The position numbers and the translations under genes are program-made. 64,000 bases of DNA from Collimonas sp. OK412 (lineage in GTDB: Bacteria > Pseudomonadota > Gammaproteobacteria > Burkholderiales > Burkholderiaceae_D), in assembly GCF_900112135.1 (NCBI RefSeq), contig NZ_FOLC01000007.1, positions 186,001-250,000 of the forward strand, in the 5' to 3' direction. Below, piece after piece: positions 9,732 through 17,899 of this stretch (positions are counted from its first letter, which is position 1; each line of letters starts with the position of its first letter). The notes beneath the pieces are model-generated. The model ran no database searches. It saw only the letters and a list, made by a program, of their open reading frames with translations, and had not been told where the DNA came from.

Positions 9732-10727
9732 ATGTTGTTGATTCAATTCAAGCAGGCCGACGGCCAGCGCCGGATCGGCGTACTGGAAGACGAGGGCCGT
9801 AAAATCCATGTGGTGGAAGGCTTTGCCTCGACTTATGCGCTGGCGCAAGCGGCGATTGCCGGCGGCCGGTCATTGCAAGAGCTTGCCGCTGCCGCGCTTG
9901 GCGGCGCCGTGCTGGATTACGCCGAGGTAGCGCAAGCGGGGCGCCTGCTGCCGCCGCTGGACCACAGCGACAGCGCCCACTGCTATGTCACCGGCACCGG
10001 CCTGACCCACCTGGGCAGCGCCGACGGCCGCGACGCCATGCACAAGAAAATCAGCGATGTCGACAGCCTCACCGACAGCATGAAAATGTTCCGCATGGGC
10101 CTGGAAGGCGGCAAGCCGCAGCCGGGGCAGGCGGGTGTGCAGCCGGAATGGTTCTACAAAGGCGACGGCAGCATCGTCTGCGCCGGCGAACAGGCGCTGG
10201 CGATGCCGCATTTTGCGCTGGACGGCGGCGAAGAGCCGGAGATCGCCGCGCTGTATGTGATTGCGGCGGACGGCACGCCATGCCGGCTCGGTTTTGCGAT
10301 CGGCAACGAGTTTTCCGATCACGTCACCGAACGCCAGAATTACCTGTACCTGGCGCATTCCAAGCTGCGGATGTGCGCAGTCGGCCCGGCTTTGCTGCTG
10401 GGCGATTTGCCGCCGCATGTGGAAGGCATGTCGCGCATCCGTGACATCAGCGGCCGGGTCCGCTGGGAAAAACCGTTTGTCAGCGGCGAAGAAAACATGT
10501 CGCACACGGTGGCTAACCTGGAGTACCACCATTTCAAATATCCGCTGTTCCGCCGTCCTGGCGATGTGCATATCCATTTCTTCGGCACCGCGACCCTGAG
10601 CTGTTCGGATGGGATCCAGGTCGCACCCGGAGAAACATTCGAGATCGATGTCGCTGCCTTCGGGCCGCCGCTGCGCAACCGGCTGGCGGTCGAGACCTTG
10701 CCGGCGCCATCGATTCGCCAGCTGTAG
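9732..10727 (+). CDS. gguC: GguC / AraD1-family protein (fumarylacetoacetate hydrolase-like fold)
   Basis: A 331-residue protein of the GguC family, whose founder lies next to chvE-gguAB in Agrobacterium. The C-terminal part contains an FAH-like domain: [20 protein letters not shown] near residue 195 and [17 protein letters not shown] near residue 275. No DapA-type 2-keto-3-deoxyarabonate dehydratase is present in this operon. This gene sits in its place between the arabonate dehydratase and the semialdehyde dehydrogenase, so it probably acts on 2-keto-3-deoxy-L-arabonate. That role is inferred from position and FAH-fold chemistry on 2-keto acids. GGAG precedes the ATG. Confidence 0.78.
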   Translation: MLLIQFKQADGQRRIGVLEDEGRKIHVVEGFASTYALAQAAIAGGRSLQELAAAALGGAVLDYAEVAQAGRLLPPLDHSDSAHCYVTGTGLTHLGSADGRDAMHKKISDVDSLTDSMKMFRMGLEGGKPQPGQAGVQPEWFYKGDGSIVCAGEQALAMPHFALDGGEEPEIAALYVIAADGTPCRLGFAIGNEFSDHVTERQNYLYLAHSKLRMCAVGPALLLGDLPPHVEGMSRIRDISGRVRWEKPFVSGEENMSHTVANLEYHHFKYPLFRRPGDVHIHFFGTATLSCSDGIQVAPGETFEIDVAAFGPPLRNRLAVETLPAPSIRQL

Positions 10728-10734
10728 ACTATCC

Positions 10735-10774
10735 GCTGCGGCTCCGCATCCCGGAACCGCAGCCTTTCATTTTT
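10735..10774 (+). terminator. Possible weak terminator between gguC and the dioxovalerate dehydrogenase gene
   Basis: GCTGCGG (10735-10741) pairs with CCGCAGC (10757-10763) around a 15-nt loop, followed by CTTTCATTTTT. The loop is long and the T-run interrupted, so termination would be partial at most. It lies within what looks like one operon. Confidence 0.45.
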
Positions 10775-10783
10775 AGGAAAAGC

Positions 10784-12361
10784 ATGGACATTACAGGCGA
10801 ATCCCTGATTGGCGCATCTCGCATCAAAGGCGGCGGCGCTGCCTTTTTTGCTTTCAATCCCACTACCGCAAGCGACATCGAACCGAAGTTCCATACCGCC
10901 GGCAAAGCCGAAATCGATTGCGCCTGCGATCTTGCGCGCATCGCTTTCGATTCTTATCGTGCCACCGATCCGGAAACGCGCGCCCGTTTCCTGGAAAGCA
11001 TCGCTGCCAATATCCTGGCGCTCGGCGACCAGCTGATTGAACGTGCGATGAGTGAAAGCGGCTTGCCGCGCGCCCGGCTGGAAGGCGAACGCGGCCGCAC
11101 CATGGGCCAGCTCAAGCTGTTTGCCGAAGTGCTGCGCGAAGGTTCCTGGCAGGATGCGCGCATCGATCCGGCGCTGCCGGAGCGCCAGCCTCTGCCGCGT
11201 GTCGACCTGCGCCTGCGCATGATCGCCCTGGGACCGGTCGCGGTGTTCGGCGCCAGCAATTTTCCGTTGGCGTTTTCAGTTGCCGGCGGCGATACCGCAG
11301 CAGCGCTGGCGGCAGGCTGTCCAGTTGTGGTCAAGGCGCACCCGGCACATCCCGGCACCTCGGAACTGGTTGGCCGCGCGATCCAGCAAGCGGTAGCGGC
11401 AGCGGGTTTGCCGGAAGGCGTGTTTTCGCTGCTGACCGGCGTCGGCAACGAACTCGGCATCGCACTGGTCAGGCAGCCGGCGATCCAGGCAGTCGGTTTT
11501 ACCGGCTCGCGCCAGGGCGGCCTGGCCTTGATGGCCGCCGCCGCTGCACGGCCGCAGCCGATCCCGGTGTATGCCGAAATGAGCAGCATCAATCCCGTGT
11601 TCCTGCTGCCGCAGGCACTGGCCGGCAAGGCTGAAGCGCTGGCCGCGGCGTTTGTTGATTCGCTGGTGCTGGGCGTCGGCCAGTTCTGCACCAATCCCGG
11701 CCTGGTGCTGGCGCTGCAAGGACCGGATCTTGAACGCTTCAGCGCCGCGGCCGCAGCACAGCTGGCGCAGCGCAATGCCGCTACCATGCTGACGGCCGGC
11801 ATCCATCATGCATATCAGAATGGCGTCAGCCGGCTGTCCGCCAATTCCCGGGTACGCCAGCTGAGCCAGGGCGTTGCCGGCGATGCCGCCGGCAGCGGCG
11901 TGCCGGCCTTGTTCAGCACCAGCGCCCAGGATTTCCTGGCCGATCCGCATTTGTCGGAAGAGATATTCGGGCCGGCATCGTTGCTGGTCGCCTGCCGCGA
12001 CATGGGCGAGATGTTTGCCGTGGCGGAGCACCTGGAAGGACAGCTGACCGCGACCTTGCAGATGGCGGACGGCGACCATGAAACCGTGCGCCGGTTGCTG
12101 CCCGTCCTGGAGCGCAAGGTCGGCCGGATCCTGGCCAACGGTTTTCCGACCGGGGTCGAGGTATCGTATTCGATGGTCCACGGCGGACCGTTCCCGGCGA
12201 CATCGGACAGCCGCGCCACCTCGGTCGGCACGGCGGCAATCCAGCGTTTCCTGCGCCCGGTTTCCTACCAGAACCTGCCGCAAGACTTGTTGCCGGCGGC
12301 AGTCCAGGACAGCAATCCGCTGGCGATCTGGCAGCGCATCAACGGTCAATTGAAAAAATAA
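10784..12361 (+). CDS. 2,5-dioxovalerate (alpha-ketoglutaric semialdehyde) dehydrogenase
   Basis: A 525-residue NADP(+)-type aldehyde dehydrogenase that would oxidise 2-oxoglutarate semialdehyde to 2-oxoglutarate (EC 1.2.1.26), the final step of oxidative L-arabinose breakdown. Catalytic residues of the ALDH superfamily are in place: N159 in GASNFP, E265 in [10 protein letters not shown] and C302 in GQFCTNPG. The about 525-residue length and the [11 protein letters not shown] segment fit the KGSADH group found in pentose and hexarate operons rather than shorter betaine- or succinate-semialdehyde enzymes. It follows gguC and precedes an SDR gene by 32 bases. Confidence 0.88.
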   Translation: MDITGESLIGASRIKGGGAAFFAFNPTTASDIEPKFHTAGKAEIDCACDLARIAFDSYRATDPETRARFLESIAANILALGDQLIERAMSESGLPRARLEGERGRTMGQLKLFAEVLREGSWQDARIDPALPERQPLPRVDLRLRMIALGPVAVFGASNFPLAFSVAGGDTAAALAAGCPVVVKAHPAHPGTSELVGRAIQQAVAAAGLPEGVFSLLTGVGNELGIALVRQPAIQAVGFTGSRQGGLALMAAAAARPQPIPVYAEMSSINPVFLLPQALAGKAEALAAAFVDSLVLGVGQFCTNPGLVLALQGPDLERFSAAAAAQLAQRNAATMLTAGIHHAYQNGVSRLSANSRVRQLSQGVAGDAAGSGVPALFSTSAQDFLADPHLSEEIFGPASLLVACRDMGEMFAVAEHLEGQLTATLQMADGDHETVRRLLPVLERKVGRILANGFPTGVEVSYSMVHGGPFPATSDSRATSVGTAAIQRFLRPVSYQNLPQDLLPAAVQDSNPLAIWQRINGQLKK

Positions 12362-12393
12362 GCCGGGTTCATCGGCATAACTCAGGAGTTGGC

Positions 12394-13176
12394 ATGTCCG
12401 CAGTAAAAGATACGCAGCTGGCGCATTTTCCCAGCCTGAAAGACAAGAATATATTCATCACCGGCGGCGGCAGCGGCATCGGCGCGGCGATTGTCAGCGC
12501 GTTTGCCGGACAGGGCGCGCGCGTGGCTTTCGTCGATATCGAGACCGCTGCCAGCGAAGCCTTGTGCGAGCAGCTGTCCGCCGCAGGCTTGCCCAGGCCG
12601 CTGTTCCGCCATTGCGATATCCGCGACATCGCGGCATTGCAGTCGACCATGCAGGAGCTGGCGCAAGAACTGGGCGATTTCGATGTGCTGGTCAACAATG
12701 CGGCCAACGACCAGCGCCACCAGTGGCAGGACGTCACCGTCGATTACTGGAACGACCGTATCGCCATCAACCAGCGTCCGATGTTCTTTACCTGCCAGGC
12801 CGTAGCGCCCGGCATGCAGAAAAAAGGCGGTGGTTCAATCATCAACCTCAGCTCGATCAGCTGGCATCTGTCGAACGGCGGTTATCCGGTGTACACCACG
12901 GCCAAGGCCGCAGTGGTCGGCCTGACGCGCGGCCTGGCGCGCGACCTCGGGCCGCACAATATCCGCGTCAATACCGTGTCGCCGGGCTGGGTCATGACGG
13001 AAAGACAGATCGCCTTGTGGCTCGACGCCGCGGGCGAGGAAGACATCAAGCGCAACCAGTGCCTGCCTGGCAAGCTGCAGCCTTGGCACCTGGCGCGCAT
13101 GGTGCTGTTCCTGGCGGCGGATGACAGTGCGATGTGCACTGCGCAGGAATTCATCGTTGATGCTGGTTGGGCCTGA
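12394..13176 (+). CDS. SDR-family sugar dehydrogenase, probable L-arabinose/D-galactose 1-dehydrogenase
   Basis: A 260-residue classical short-chain dehydrogenase with a Rossmann fold. The cofactor motif TGGGSGIG spans residues 23-30, the NNAA motif 101-104, and the catalytic Ser154-Tyr167-Lys171 set is complete (YTTAK). An acidic residue after strand 2 (VDIE, D48) favours NAD+. As last gene of the operon it would carry out the first step, oxidising the imported aldose to its lactone, which the SMP-30 protein at 16446-17342 could hydrolyse. Substrate is inferred from context; close SDRs use L-arabinose, D-galactose or L-rhamnose. It converges on the cytochrome gene at 13191. Confidence 0.82.
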   Translation: MSAVKDTQLAHFPSLKDKNIFITGGGSGIGAAIVSAFAGQGARVAFVDIETAASEALCEQLSAAGLPRPLFRHCDIRDIAALQSTMQELAQELGDFDVLVNNAANDQRHQWQDVTVDYWNDRIAINQRPMFFTCQAVAPGMQKKGGGSIINLSSISWHLSNGGYPVYTTAKAAVVGLTRGLARDLGPHNIRVNTVSPGWVMTERQIALWLDAAGEEDIKRNQCLPGKLQPWHLARMVLFLAADDSAMCTAQEFIVDAGWA

Positions 13177-13190
13177 GTGGGCCCGGCTGC

Positions 13191-14027
13191 TTAGCTGCGC
13201 GCATCCTTAGGCTTGTCGCCTAGCGGCCAGTCATGTGATTTTCCTTGGTAGACCGGGCGCGGCTGATGGGTGAAAAATGCCGATACATCCACGGCCTCCT
13301 GGTCCGTCAGGGTGCCGCCTTGGCCCAGCGGCATATTGTGCTTGACGAACGCCGCTGCCGTGTAGGTGCGGGCCATGCCGGCGCCGTCGTTGAAGGAGTC
13401 TGCTCCCCATAGCGGCGGGAAGGCATAACCGTGTTCGCCGTTTTTCATGCCAGATCCGTCCGCGCCATGACAGCTGGCGCATTTGTCTGCGTACACCTGC
13501 TTGCCATGGTTTGCATCCGCCTCGAGCTTCTGGTCGATCGCTCCGAAACCTCGTCCCGTCACGCTCACGCCAGTCGGCACGCCGGTCGACAGCCACTGCA
13601 TGTATGCCAGGATATTCGTCATTTCTGTCGACGTATATGGCAGCGGCTTGCCATTCATCGAGCGTTCGAAGCAATCGTTGATCCGTTCCTGCAAGGAGAT
13701 CAGCTTGCCGCTGCGCGAGCGGTATTCCGGGAAAACTCCCCAGATGCCGACCCAGGGCGAGGCATTCGCCGTGGCGCCGCCGGCCAAATGGCAATTGGTG
13801 CAATTGAGGCCGTTCCCGACATTTTTGGGGAGGCGCTGATGCGTCTCGTTCATCAGTTTCCGGCCTTCCTGAATCGCGCTGCCCCTGGGGCCGGCCGGAA
13901 TGCTGGATTCCGCTGGCGGCCGTACCTCTGGCACGACCGTCTGTGCGCCCACATCACACACAAAGAAGGCGGCTGCGACAAACGCCGGAAATCGGTATTG
14001 TTCCAATTTGCTTAATTTGCCTGACAT
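13191..14027 (-). CDS. tsdA: Dihaem c-type cytochrome, thiosulfate dehydrogenase (TsdA)-like
   Basis: A 278-residue periplasmic cytochrome with a hydrophobic export signal at residues 12-29. It has two haem sites, CTNCH (C76-H80) and CASCH (C183-H187). The stretch PWVGIWGVFPEYR...LQERINDCFERSMNG, with Cys119 in the TsdA CFxRSxNG motif, fits the TsdA family, where that Cys is an unusual axial ligand of haem 1. Met232 in HNMPLG could ligate haem 2. TsdA oxidises thiosulfate to tetrathionate or the reverse. It interrupts the sugar module, downstream of gbpR on the same strand with a 79-bp gap. Direction of catalysis and electron partner are unknown. Confidence 0.8.
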   Translation of the reverse strand: MSGKLSKLEQYRFPAFVAAAFFVCDVGAQTVVPEVRPPAESSIPAGPRGSAIQEGRKLMNETHQRLPKNVGNGLNCTNCHLAGGATANASPWVGIWGVFPEYRSRSGKLISLQERINDCFERSMNGKPLPYTSTEMTNILAYMQWLSTGVPTGVSVTGRGFGAIDQKLEADANHGKQVYADKCASCHGADGSGMKNGEHGYAFPPLWGADSFNDGAGMARTYTAAAFVKHNMPLGQGGTLTDQEAVDVSAFFTHQPRPVYQGKSHDWPLGDKPKDARS

Positions 14028-14106
14028 TGAGCACCCCCGTTTTTTCTGATTTTTATCGATGGCAGCAAATCACGATGCTTGTTGCCGCCTTCAAGGTTAC
14101 GGTCGG

Positions 14107-15048
14107 CTAGTAGATTTGCGCCGCGACATCCCGAATCGTTTGCTGCAGTATTTTCGCGCCCGGGGAAAGTATCTGCAAGCGCCGGGTGATGATGCCGAAA
14201 CCATCCATCTTGCACGGCAATTCTATCGGCAATATCGCCAGCACATTGACCTGGGCGTAAAAGCGCGCCACTTCGGCCGGCATCACGTGCAGGAAATCGG
14301 TTTGCTGCAGCAGGCTGCTGATCACCAGGATGGCGGTGGTGTCGACCACGTTGGCCGGCGGCGCCAGGCCATCCTTGTGGAACATCATGTCGACCCGGTG
14401 GCGCAGGATGCTGCCCTTGGGCGGCAGGATCCAGCCGGCGTCGGCGATATCCTTCAACTGCAGGCTGGAGACGTGGCGCAAGGGATGGTCGACCCGCGCC
14501 ACCGCGCATACCGGCTCGTCCGACAACTCTTCGTATTCGAGGTTGCGGTTGTCTTCCTGGTCCAGGATGCGCGCCACCAGGAAATCGAGCGAGCCGCGCT
14601 GCAGCCGTTCCAGCAAGATGTTGCTGCTCTCGACCTCGACCCCGATGCGCAGCATCGGCGCCTGCTGCTTGAGCCGCGCAATCGCCGGCGGCAGCAGCAC
14701 CATGCCCGGCGACAGGATCGCACCGACATTGACCTGGCCCGAGAGTCCCGACTTCAACGCGGTGATGTCGTCGTGCGCGTGCGACAGGCTGGTCAGGGCC
14801 ATGCGTGAATGGCGGATCATCGCTTCGCCGTAGATGGTCGGACGCATGCCGCGCGGCAGCCGTTCGAACAGCTGCACATCGAGCATGTCTTCCAGGTCCT
14901 TGAGCTGTTTGGAGGCGGCCGGCTGCGTCATGTTGAGCGCTTCCGCCGCACGGTGGATATTGCGTTCTTCGTCGAGCGCGATCAGCAAGAGCAGCTGGCG
15001 GGTTTTCAGTCGCGCGCGCAGAAACCAGTTGGTGTCGTTGGTGGGCAT
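14107..15048 (-). CDS. gbpR: LysR-family regulator, GbpR-like (control of sugar-binding protein operon)
   Basis: A LysR regulator of 313 residues from the chosen ATG at 15048 (MPTNDTNWFLRARLK). The open frame extends to 15123, with an alternative ATG at 15090, but GAGACGACA before 15048 resembles other ribosome sites here. The HTH covers residues about 10-75 (RNIHRAAEALNMTQPAASKQ) and the effector domain the rest. It resembles Agrobacterium GbpR, which controls chvE in response to sugars that ChvE binds. The shared motif TTGATATCGAT upstream of chvE and in its own spacer supports that role. It is divergent from porin gene 15284. Confidence 0.82.
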   Translation of the reverse strand: MPTNDTNWFLRARLKTRQLLLLIALDEERNIHRAAEALNMTQPAASKQLKDLEDMLDVQLFERLPRGMRPTIYGEAMIRHSRMALTSLSHAHDDITALKSGLSGQVNVGAILSPGMVLLPPAIARLKQQAPMLRIGVEVESSNILLERLQRGSLDFLVARILDQEDNRNLEYEELSDEPVCAVARVDHPLRHVSSLQLKDIADAGWILPPKGSILRHRVDMMFHKDGLAPPANVVDTTAILVISSLLQQTDFLHVMPAEVARFYAQVNVLAILPIELPCKMDGFGIITRRLQILSPGAKILQQTIRDVAAQIY

Positions 15049-15165
15049 TGTCGTCTCGCTGGTTTGTTTTTTTATACGCTGCTTGCTCATTACCGGATTT
15101 TCCCGATTTGGCAGAGCTCTCAAAATGATACCAAATACAGTATTGATGTAGTGGAAAAATTCATT

Positions 15166-15186
15166 GGATCGATATCAATCGAATCC
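15166..15186. promoter_or_regulatory. Candidate GbpR operator in the gbpR-porin divergent spacer
   Basis: An imperfect palindrome with GGAT at the left edge and ATCC at the right edge, centred on GATATC. The reverse strand contains TTGATATCGAT (15178-15168), an exact 11-bp match to 3730-3740 upstream of chvE. Its position about 120 bp from both start codons suits divergent control of gbpR and the porin. Confidence 0.6.
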
Positions 15187-15283
15187 TTACTATGAGGCCA
15201 CATTCACGCAGGCCTGCGATTCCCGGATACGGAGGGCAGGCCGGCAGTGGATGAATTCATAATAATTTCAAGGAGACGACAAC

Positions 15284-16357
15284 ATGATTCTTTCCAAAAA
15301 CCTCGCCGCAGCGGGCCTGTTCGGCCTGATCGCCGCCGCCTGCGGTCAAGCGCAAGCGCAGACCAACGTCACCATTTACGGGCGCGTCGATGCCGGCCTC
15401 GATTTCCAGAGCAACGTTGCATTGAAGGACGCCAACGGCAACCAGACCGGCGCCACCGGCAGCAAGTTCGGCACCTCCGGCAACCAATGGGGCACCAGCA
15501 TGTTCGGTTTCAAAGGCACCGAAGACCTGGGCGGCGGGCTGGGCGCTTTCTTCCTGCTGGAGTCCGGCTTCAATGCGCCGACCGGGCAGACCAACGGCAG
15601 CGCATTGTTCAACCGCCGTTCCTACGTCGGCCTGAGCGGCAGCGCCGGTTCCATCAAGTTCGGCAAGAACCTGTTCATCGTCAACGATGTCTGGTACCTG
15701 GATCCGACCGGCCAGCAATTCATCGGCACCGCCAACCTGGTCAAGGGCCGCAACTGGCCGGGCGCCAACAATGTGATCGAATACCAGACCCCGACCTGGA
15801 GCGGTTTTAACGCTACCGTGCAAACCAGCCTGGGCGAGCAGGCAGGCTCGACCCGCAACGGCCGCAGCGACGGCGTGTCGCTGGTGTACACCAACGCCGG
15901 GCTGGAACTGCGCGCCATCTATGACGTGATCCGCGACGTCAATGGCAAGTACAGCGATATCTATGCGGCGTCCAAGGACTTGATCGTGGGCGGCACTTAC
16001 ACTATCGACGCCTTGAAGCTGTTCGCTGCCTACGAAAACGTTTCGGCGCCGGACAGCGTCGCCGGCAGTCCCGACAAGATCCAGCATTACTGGATCGGCG
16101 CCAACTACGTGCTGACGCCGGCGCTGACCCTGATCGGCGGCGCCTTCCACGCCAAGCTCAATAACGACGGCGGCAGCGGCAACCTGTTCATGCTGGGCGC
16201 CAACTACAATCTGTCCAAGCGCACCTTGCTGTACGCCAGCGTGGGCACCGTGCGCAACAAGGGCAACGCCAATTTCTCGGTCGAAATGAGCGGCGACAAT
16301 CCGCTGGCCGGACATAGCCAGAATGGCGGCTACCTGGGCGTCAGCCATTCTTTCTAG
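15284..16357 (+). CDS. Gram-negative general porin, paralogue linked to sugar uptake genes
   Basis: A 357-residue outer-membrane porin with a signal peptide ending near residue 25 (CGQAQA/QTNVTIYGRV). It has the family segment GFKGTEDLGGGLGAFFLLESG near residue 80 and a terminal VSHSF strand. AAGGAGACGAC precedes the ATG. It shares architecture and the mature N-terminus with the porin at 177-1289. Its divergent pairing with the GbpR-like regulator and position before a lactonase gene suggest it is the outer-membrane entry route for the pentoses that ChvE binds; that is inference. Confidence 0.94.
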   Translation: MILSKNLAAAGLFGLIAAACGQAQAQTNVTIYGRVDAGLDFQSNVALKDANGNQTGATGSKFGTSGNQWGTSMFGFKGTEDLGGGLGAFFLLESGFNAPTGQTNGSALFNRRSYVGLSGSAGSIKFGKNLFIVNDVWYLDPTGQQFIGTANLVKGRNWPGANNVIEYQTPTWSGFNATVQTSLGEQAGSTRNGRSDGVSLVYTNAGLELRAIYDVIRDVNGKYSDIYAASKDLIVGGTYTIDALKLFAAYENVSAPDSVAGSPDKIQHYWIGANYVLTPALTLIGGAFHAKLNNDGGSGNLFMLGANYNLSKRTLLYASVGTVRNKGNANFSVEMSGDNPLAGHSQNGGYLGVSHSF

Positions 16358-16445
16358 GGCGCGGCTTTGAGGTAAGCTATCGGTTCTGCGTAGTATCGCA
16401 ACGGGGTCTTCAAGACCTCGTTTGCATTTCAAGGAGGATGGAGAC

Positions 16446-17342
16446 ATGACCACCGAGATAGCCGCCGCCAGCCTGCTGTTCGACGGCAAGCATCTGCTGG
16501 GAGAGGGCGTGCTGTGGTGCGACCGCACGCAACGCTTGTTCTGGACCGATATCCTCGGCGCCAGCCTGTGGTGCCACGATCCGGCCGCCGGCGCCACCCG
16601 CAGCTGGCCGATGCCGGAGCGGCTGGCGACGTTTGCCTTGACCGAAGACGACGACCGCCTGCTGCTGGGGCTGGCCTCGCAGCTGGCCTGGTTCAGTTTT
16701 TCCAATAATGCAGTGACGCCGATTTGCGCGGTCGAAGCCGACCTGCCGCACACGCGGCTGAACGACGGCCGCTGCGATCGCTTCGGGCGCTTCGTGTTCG
16801 GCACCAAGAACGATGCTCCCGGCCTGGCGCGCTGCTGCAGTTTCTACCGGCTCAACGCCGACCTGACGCTGGAACGCCTGGCGTTGCCGCAGGTGGCGAT
16901 CAGCAACAGCATATGCTTCAGCCCCGACGGCCGCACCATGTATTACTGCGATTCGCCGAGCAAGACGATACGCTGCTGCGACTACGACACCGCGGCCGGC
17001 ACGATCAGCAATGACCGCCAGTTCGCCAGCCTGCACCAGCAGCCGGGCGAGCCTGACGGTTCAACCGTCGATAGCGAGGGTTACCTGTGGAATGCCCAAT
17101 GGGGCGGCCATCGTGTGCTGCGTTTTGCGCCGGACGGCAGCATTGAGCGCATGGTGCGGGTCCCGGTAGCGCAGCCCAGTTGCGTAGCGTTCGGCGGAGC
17201 AGGCCTGGATACCCTGTACGTGACCAGCGCGCGCGAATCGCTGTCGGCGGCAGCCTTGCTGGCCGAGCCGGCAGCGGGCGGCGTATTCCAGCTGCGCTTG
17301 CCCGGTGTGCGCGGCTTGCCGGAAGCCCGCTTCGGCGGCTGA
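16446..17342 (+). CDS. SMP-30/gluconolactonase-family sugar lactonase, probable L-arabinolactonase
   Basis: A 298-residue six-bladed beta-propeller lactonase. The start at 16446 is chosen because AAGGAGG lies eight bases upstream; an ATG at 16422 is upstream of that site. Probable metal ligands sit in LGEGVLWCD (Glu near residue 21), RLNDGRCDRFG (Asn near 106), SNSICFSPDG and DGSTVDSEGYLW (Asp near 205). The family hydrolyses aldonolactones with a divalent metal. With the SDR dehydrogenase it would supply L-arabonate (or D-galactonate) to the dehydratase at 7947. It follows the porin by 88 bp and ends two bases before the convergent fimbrial-type gene. Confidence 0.86.
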   Translation: MTTEIAAASLLFDGKHLLGEGVLWCDRTQRLFWTDILGASLWCHDPAAGATRSWPMPERLATFALTEDDDRLLLGLASQLAWFSFSNNAVTPICAVEADLPHTRLNDGRCDRFGRFVFGTKNDAPGLARCCSFYRLNADLTLERLALPQVAISNSICFSPDGRTMYYCDSPSKTIRCCDYDTAAGTISNDRQFASLHQQPGEPDGSTVDSEGYLWNAQWGGHRVLRFAPDGSIERMVRVPVAQPSCVAFGGAGLDTLYVTSARESLSAAALLAEPAAGGVFQLRLPGVRGLPEARFGG

Positions 17343-17344
17343 CT

Positions 17345-17734
17345 TTACAGATAGCTGATGGTCATGAGCACCGGGCTGATGATGGCGCCGGCGGCCTGGG
17401 GCGCAACGCGCAGGCCGAGCTGGCTGTTGCCTTGCAAGGCCATGCGGTAGGCGGTGGCTTCCTGGCTTCCCAGCACCTTGCCGTCGCGCGTCAAGGTAAC
17501 AATGGCGGCAGCCGAATTGGCAGCGGGACCGACGCGCTGGAATGAAACTGCAACGGCGCTGGATTTATCGCAGTGAATGTTGATTTTTCCGGCATCGAAG
17601 CTGCCGGTGCTGCAAGGCGGCTCGACGATGTTGCCGGTGAAGTGGATGACGCCGCCGTTGGCGCTGGCCATGGCGCCTGAGGCCAGGGACAGCAGGGCGG
17701 ATGCGGCGGCGAGTTTTAACAGGAGAATGTTCAT
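17345..17734 (-). CDS. Small type 1 fimbrial-subunit-like secreted protein (orphan)
   Basis: A 129-residue protein with a signal peptide ending near residue 24 (SGAMA/SANGG). The mature start GGVIHFTGNIVEPPC, a Cys pair about 15 residues apart (PPCS...IHC) and the closing MTISYL strand fit the fimbrial FimA-like fold. It is shorter than typical pilins of 150-180 residues, and no chaperone or usher gene is nearby, so it may be a stand-alone secreted protein. AAAAAGG precedes the ATG. The function is unknown; classification is by pattern. Confidence 0.65.
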   Translation of the reverse strand: MNILLLKLAAASALLSLASGAMASANGGVIHFTGNIVEPPCSTGSFDAGKINIHCDKSSAVAVSFQRVGPAANSAAAIVTLTRDGKVLGSQEATAYRMALQGNSQLGLRVAPQAAGAIISPVLMTISYL

Positions 17735-17857
17735 TGTTACCTTTTTAAAGATAGTAAAACCCGCAAATAAATTTCCATGAAGAAATGGTGCTACATGGAA
17801 ATATCAGTTGCCAGTGTTTAACTTGTCTTTATTGAGAGAAACAATAAATCTTGTCTT

Positions 17858-17891
17858 GAAAATTCCCTGCCGGAAGAATGCCGCATCCGGC
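17858..17891 (-). terminator. Possible terminator after the FUSC gene
   Basis: On the minus strand, GCCGGA (17891-17886) pairs with TCCGGC (17874-17869) over an 11-nt loop, with AGGGAATTTTC following. The T-run is short and offset, so it is a weak candidate. Confidence 0.35.
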
Positions 17892-17899
17892 ATCTGCCG

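Noticed and set aside
16400-16422. A nine-pair hairpin (AACG...CGTT) after the second porin, considered as a terminator.
   Set aside because: There is no U-tract and the lactonase ribosome site follows at once, so it is probably not a terminator; it may be incidental.
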